This document shows, piece after piece, positions 63,961 to 64,000 of a stretch of DNA of 64,000 bases. The notes under the pieces are model-generated. The model made no database searches, was not told where the DNA came from, and saw only the letters and a program-made list of their open reading frames with translations. Source of the DNA: JADCRZ01 sp037718865 (GTDB lineage: Bacteria; Bacteroidota; Bacteroidia; Chitinophagales; Chitinophagaceae); contig JBBJMP010000006.1 of assembly GCA_037718865.1 (NCBI GenBank), positions 270,142 to 334,141 on the forward strand, read 5' to 3'. Every line of letters starts with the position of its first letter. Positions within the stretch are counted from its first letter, which is position 1. A program made the translations under genes and the position numbers.

Positions 63961-64000
63961 AATCGAACCTGTATCTGGAGCTTCGGAAACTCTTATACTA
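63948..64000 (-). tRNA. tRNA-Arg (CCG), 3' part
   Basis: The complement ends in a T-arm CAGG-TTCGATT-CCTG and acceptor half CGAGGCC followed by discriminator A. The anticodon loop TTCCGAA gives anticodon CCG. The encoded 3' end reads CAT, so CCA is added after transcription. The 5' part lies outside the window. The tRNA stays intact because the island end restores its 3' sequence. Confidence 0.85.

Overview
The window comes from a member of the Bacteroidota, most likely the Chitinophagaceae or a close relative. Four things point there: a type IX secretion C-terminal tail on a secreted protease, a SusC/SusD glycan-uptake pair, promoters of the TTTG / TAnnTTTG kind with few Shine-Dalgarno sites, and proteins of families typical of that group (DUF1080, DUF6934, DUF4174, LuxR-type two-component proteins with propeller sensors). 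These assignments were made by reading the sequence; no database search was run.

Left part, about 1-15,380. It begins inside a large secreted subtilisin-like protease. Then come exonuclease VII (xseA-xseB), a GH18 chitinase-like hydrolase, a cluster of secreted sugar-related enzymes (DUF1080 hydrolase, Tat-exported Gfo/Idh/MocA oxidoreductase, metallo-beta-lactamase-fold hydrolase), and several lipoproteins and small envelope proteins. Most genes here look intact.

Middle part, about 15,380-44,860. It holds a propeller-type sensor kinase and its LuxR response regulator, then about 5 kb of decayed mobile DNA. In that decayed stretch an IS630 remnant is joined to a DUF6934 gene fragment and split by an intact group II intron; a broken VQVKSRY-family gene and an orphaned MNT antitoxin with a truncated HEPN partner follow. 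After this comes a well-preserved fructan locus on the minus strand: susC, susD, GH32, zinc dehydrogenase, a mannitol-1-phosphate-dehydrogenase-like protein, FGGY kinase, a second such dehydrogenase, a sugar porter, and a GH32 homologue without catalytic residues. A VOC protein and another GH32 lie just beyond susC. Three promoters in this locus carry the same operator (consensus TTGCTTAATCGWTTAA) in the -33/-7 spacer, so one LacI-type repressor probably controls them. The repressor is not in the window.

Right part, about 44,860-64,000. This is a 19-kb integrative island in the 3' end of a tRNA-Arg gene that runs off the right edge. A 14-bp copy of the tRNA end (GTGGCCTCGACAGG) marks each boundary, and GTAAAACAT repeats lie just inside each end. 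From the tRNA inward it carries a frameshifted tyrosine recombinase, a hypothetical protein, a Fic protein, an HTH protein, a frameshifted primase/helicase, a CHC2-primase remnant, a TIR-domain protein, a frameshifted DUF262/HNH protein, a coupled three-gene restriction-modification operon (Res, Mod, and a UvrD-like helicase with an N-terminal RelE-like domain), and an intact IS element. A weaker copy of the same end lies at 15,384, so the middle part may be an older related island integrated in tandem at the same tRNA.

The most unusual items are the tandem island structure, the RelE-UvrD helicase in the restriction operon, the shared operator in the fructan locus, and the polyol-dehydrogenase-like pair with an altered catalytic motif beside a catalytically dead GH32.
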